13,804 bases of DNA from an uncultured Clostridia bacterium (GTDB lineage Bacteria > Bacillota > Clostridia > Lachnospirales > Lachnospiraceae). The position numbers and the translations under genes are program-made. Where the stretch lies: positions 1 to 13,804 of the forward strand of contig CAMODY010000032.1 of the NCBI GenBank assembly GCA_946611595.1, given 5' to 3'. The notes beneath the pieces were generated by a model. The model was not told the DNA's origin. It searched no databases and saw only the letters and a list, made by a program, of their open reading frames with translations. Shown piece by piece: positions 12,727-13,804 of this stretch. Position 1 is the first letter of the stretch, and the number at the start of each line of letters is the position of its first letter.

Positions 12727-12747
12727 AAACCATCACAGAATTGGTTT
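12727..12747. repeat. Short inverted repeat between the transporter and ATPase genes
   Basis: AAACCA (12727-12732) and TGGTTT (12742-12747) are exact reverse complements with a 9-base spacer, followed by a very A/T-rich stretch to 12765. There is no T-run. It could be a weak hairpin or a protein site; a promoter with both boxes was not recognised. Confidence 0.3.
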
Positions 12748-12788
12748 ATAAATAATAAAAAATTGGCATCAAGGAAAAACTGCAATAT

Positions 12789-13804
12789 ATGGAAATGGAT
12801 AAAACAGTAGAAGAAAAAATACATAATGGTCTTAGCTCTGCTGAGGTGGATGAGAAAGTTAAGGCAGGACAAGTTAACGGCGATTTAAACGTAAAGACGA
12901 AATCATATAAAAAGATTATTTTCGATAATCTTTTTTCTCTGTTTAATCTTGTAAATGTTATTCTGGTTATCTGCGTCATAATGGTTGGGTCCTGGAAGAA
13001 CGGCCTCTTTTTCCTGGTCGTTATCTGGAACTTCCTTTTAGGATGCGCACAGGAAATCCGGGCGAAAAGAACAATCGACAAGCTGTCTCTGCTTTCTGCA
13101 CCGAAAGCCTATGTTGTTCGTGACGGAGCAGTTAAGGAAATCCAGGTTTCTGAAATCGTTTTAGGAGATATCACGGAATTAAAGAGCGGACGCCAGATAT
13201 GTGCGGACGCCGTTGTTTTAGAAGGCGAATGCCAGGTAAATGAAAGTCTGATCACGGGTGAAAATACACCGATCCTCAAAAAGGCTGGAGACCATCTGCT
13301 TTCCGGAAGCTTTCTGATCGCAGGAAAAGTCTTAGCAGAAGTCGAGCATGTCGGTGAAGACAATTACGTCAACAAGATCACGCTGGGAGCGAAGTATTAT
13401 AAAAAGCCGACTTCCGTTATCATGAAGTCTGTTAAGACGATCGTACGCGTGATCGCAATTGCGCTGATCCCGATGGCCGGACTTCTGGTCTGGAAAAACT
13501 TTTTCGCCATCAGTCAGCCGTTTAACGAAGCAATGGTCAAGGTTGTTGCAGCAATCTCTGCGATGATTCCCGGGGGCATGGTACTCTTAGTCAGCATCGT
13601 GTTGGCCGTTAGTGTTGTTCGCCTTTCTGTGCATAAAACCTTAGTGCAGGATCTTTACTGTGTGGAAAACCTTGCGCGTGTTGATGTTCTGTGCCTTGAC
13701 AAGACCGGAACGATAACGGAAGGCGTCATGAACGTGGAACAGCTTGTTCCGCTCGATATCAGCTCTGATGTGAAAATATCTGAAGATAAACTGAGTAATT
13801 TTGT
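12789..13804 (+). CDS. P-type cation ATPase, N-terminal part (3' end outside window)
   Basis: An open frame of 338 complete codons runs from ATG to the window end without a stop. P-type ATPases pump cations using an aspartyl-phosphate. In order: a cytosolic N-terminus with HNGLSSAEVDEKVKAG, two membrane helices (about 48-88), the actuator domain with TGEN (156-159, where TGES is usual; E158 is the dephosphorylation residue), two helices (about 216-238 and 250-278) with IPGGM (260-264) where calcium-type pumps have IPEGL, and the phosphorylation site DKTGT with D304. LVQDLYCVENLARVDVLCLD before it resembles the CtpE-like (mycobacterial Ca2+ uptake) group often annotated as HAD-IC family P-type ATPase. 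AAGGA lies 13 bases before the ATG, a long spacing; a second ATG is two codons on. It follows a Mg2+-type transporter with no strong terminator between. Substrate unknown. Confidence 0.93.
   Translation, partial: MEMDKTVEEKIHNGLSSAEVDEKVKAGQVNGDLNVKTKSYKKIIFDNLFSLFNLVNVILVICVIMVGSWKNGLFFLVVIWNFLLGCAQEIRAKRTIDKLSLLSAPKAYVVRDGAVKEIQVSEIVLGDITELKSGRQICADAVVLEGECQVNESLITGENTPILKKAGDHLLSGSFLIAGKVLAEVEHVGEDNYVNKITLGAKYYKKPTSVIMKSVKTIVRVIAIALIPMAGLLVWKNFFAISQPFNEAMVKVVAAISAMIPGGMVLLVSIVLAVSVVRLSVHKTLVQDLYCVENLARVDVLCLDKTGTITEGVMNVEQLVPLDISSDVKISEDKLSNF

Overview
The window reads as a chromosomal housekeeping segment from a Gram-positive anaerobe of the class Clostridia, most likely Lachnospiraceae. 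The clues are the PASTA kinase - rsgA - rpe order typical of Firmicutes, AGGAGG-type ribosome binding sites, extended -10 promoters (TGnTAnAAT), compact hairpin-plus-T-run terminators, and protein variants that I associate with that family (a short threonyl-tRNA synthetase, a CtpE-like P-type ATPase). No phage, transposon, CRISPR array, tRNA or rRNA was seen, and no gene-free stretch exceeds 300 bases. The longest, 4747-4930, holds promoter and operator-like elements.

Layout: (1) 1-3572, plus strand: the 3' end of a membrane Ser/Thr kinase with three PASTA domains, then rsgA (ribosome-assembly GTPase), rpe (pentose-phosphate epimerase) and pfkA (phosphofructokinase). A perfect terminator hairpin lies between rsgA and rpe, with its T-run touching the rpe ribosome binding site. 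(2) 3573-3708: a strong bidirectional terminator. (3) 3709-4746, minus strand: queA (queuosine tRNA modification). (4) 4747-4930: a divergent control region with a candidate queA promoter almost at its start codon, a plus-strand promoter whose -10 sits inside a perfect 9+9 bp inverted repeat, and a leader hairpin. (5) 4931-8780, plus strand: a HerA-like ATPase of the DUF853/YjgR family with an added zinc ribbon and charged helix, then thrS lacking the usual TGS domain, ended by a GAAA-loop terminator. (6) 8897-11395: a strong promoter and leuS. (7) 11396-13804: a leader hairpin, a CNNM/CorC-type Mg2+ transporter and the first 338 codons of a P-type cation ATPase that runs off the window. The ATPase has no stop codon in the window and is easily missed.

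Functionally, the left block links envelope/growth signalling (PASTA kinase), ribosome maturation (RsgA) and central carbon flux (Rpe, Pfk). The middle block is translation (queuosine modification, ThrRS, LeuRS) plus an ATPase of unknown role. The right end is cation homeostasis. I found no clearly new multi-gene system. The items most worth checking are the operator-like palindrome before the DUF853 gene and that protein's extra domains, the TGS-less ThrRS with a divergent motif 2, the altered ion-site motif of the P-type ATPase, and three unusual gene starts or leaders (rpe, queA, the CNNM gene).
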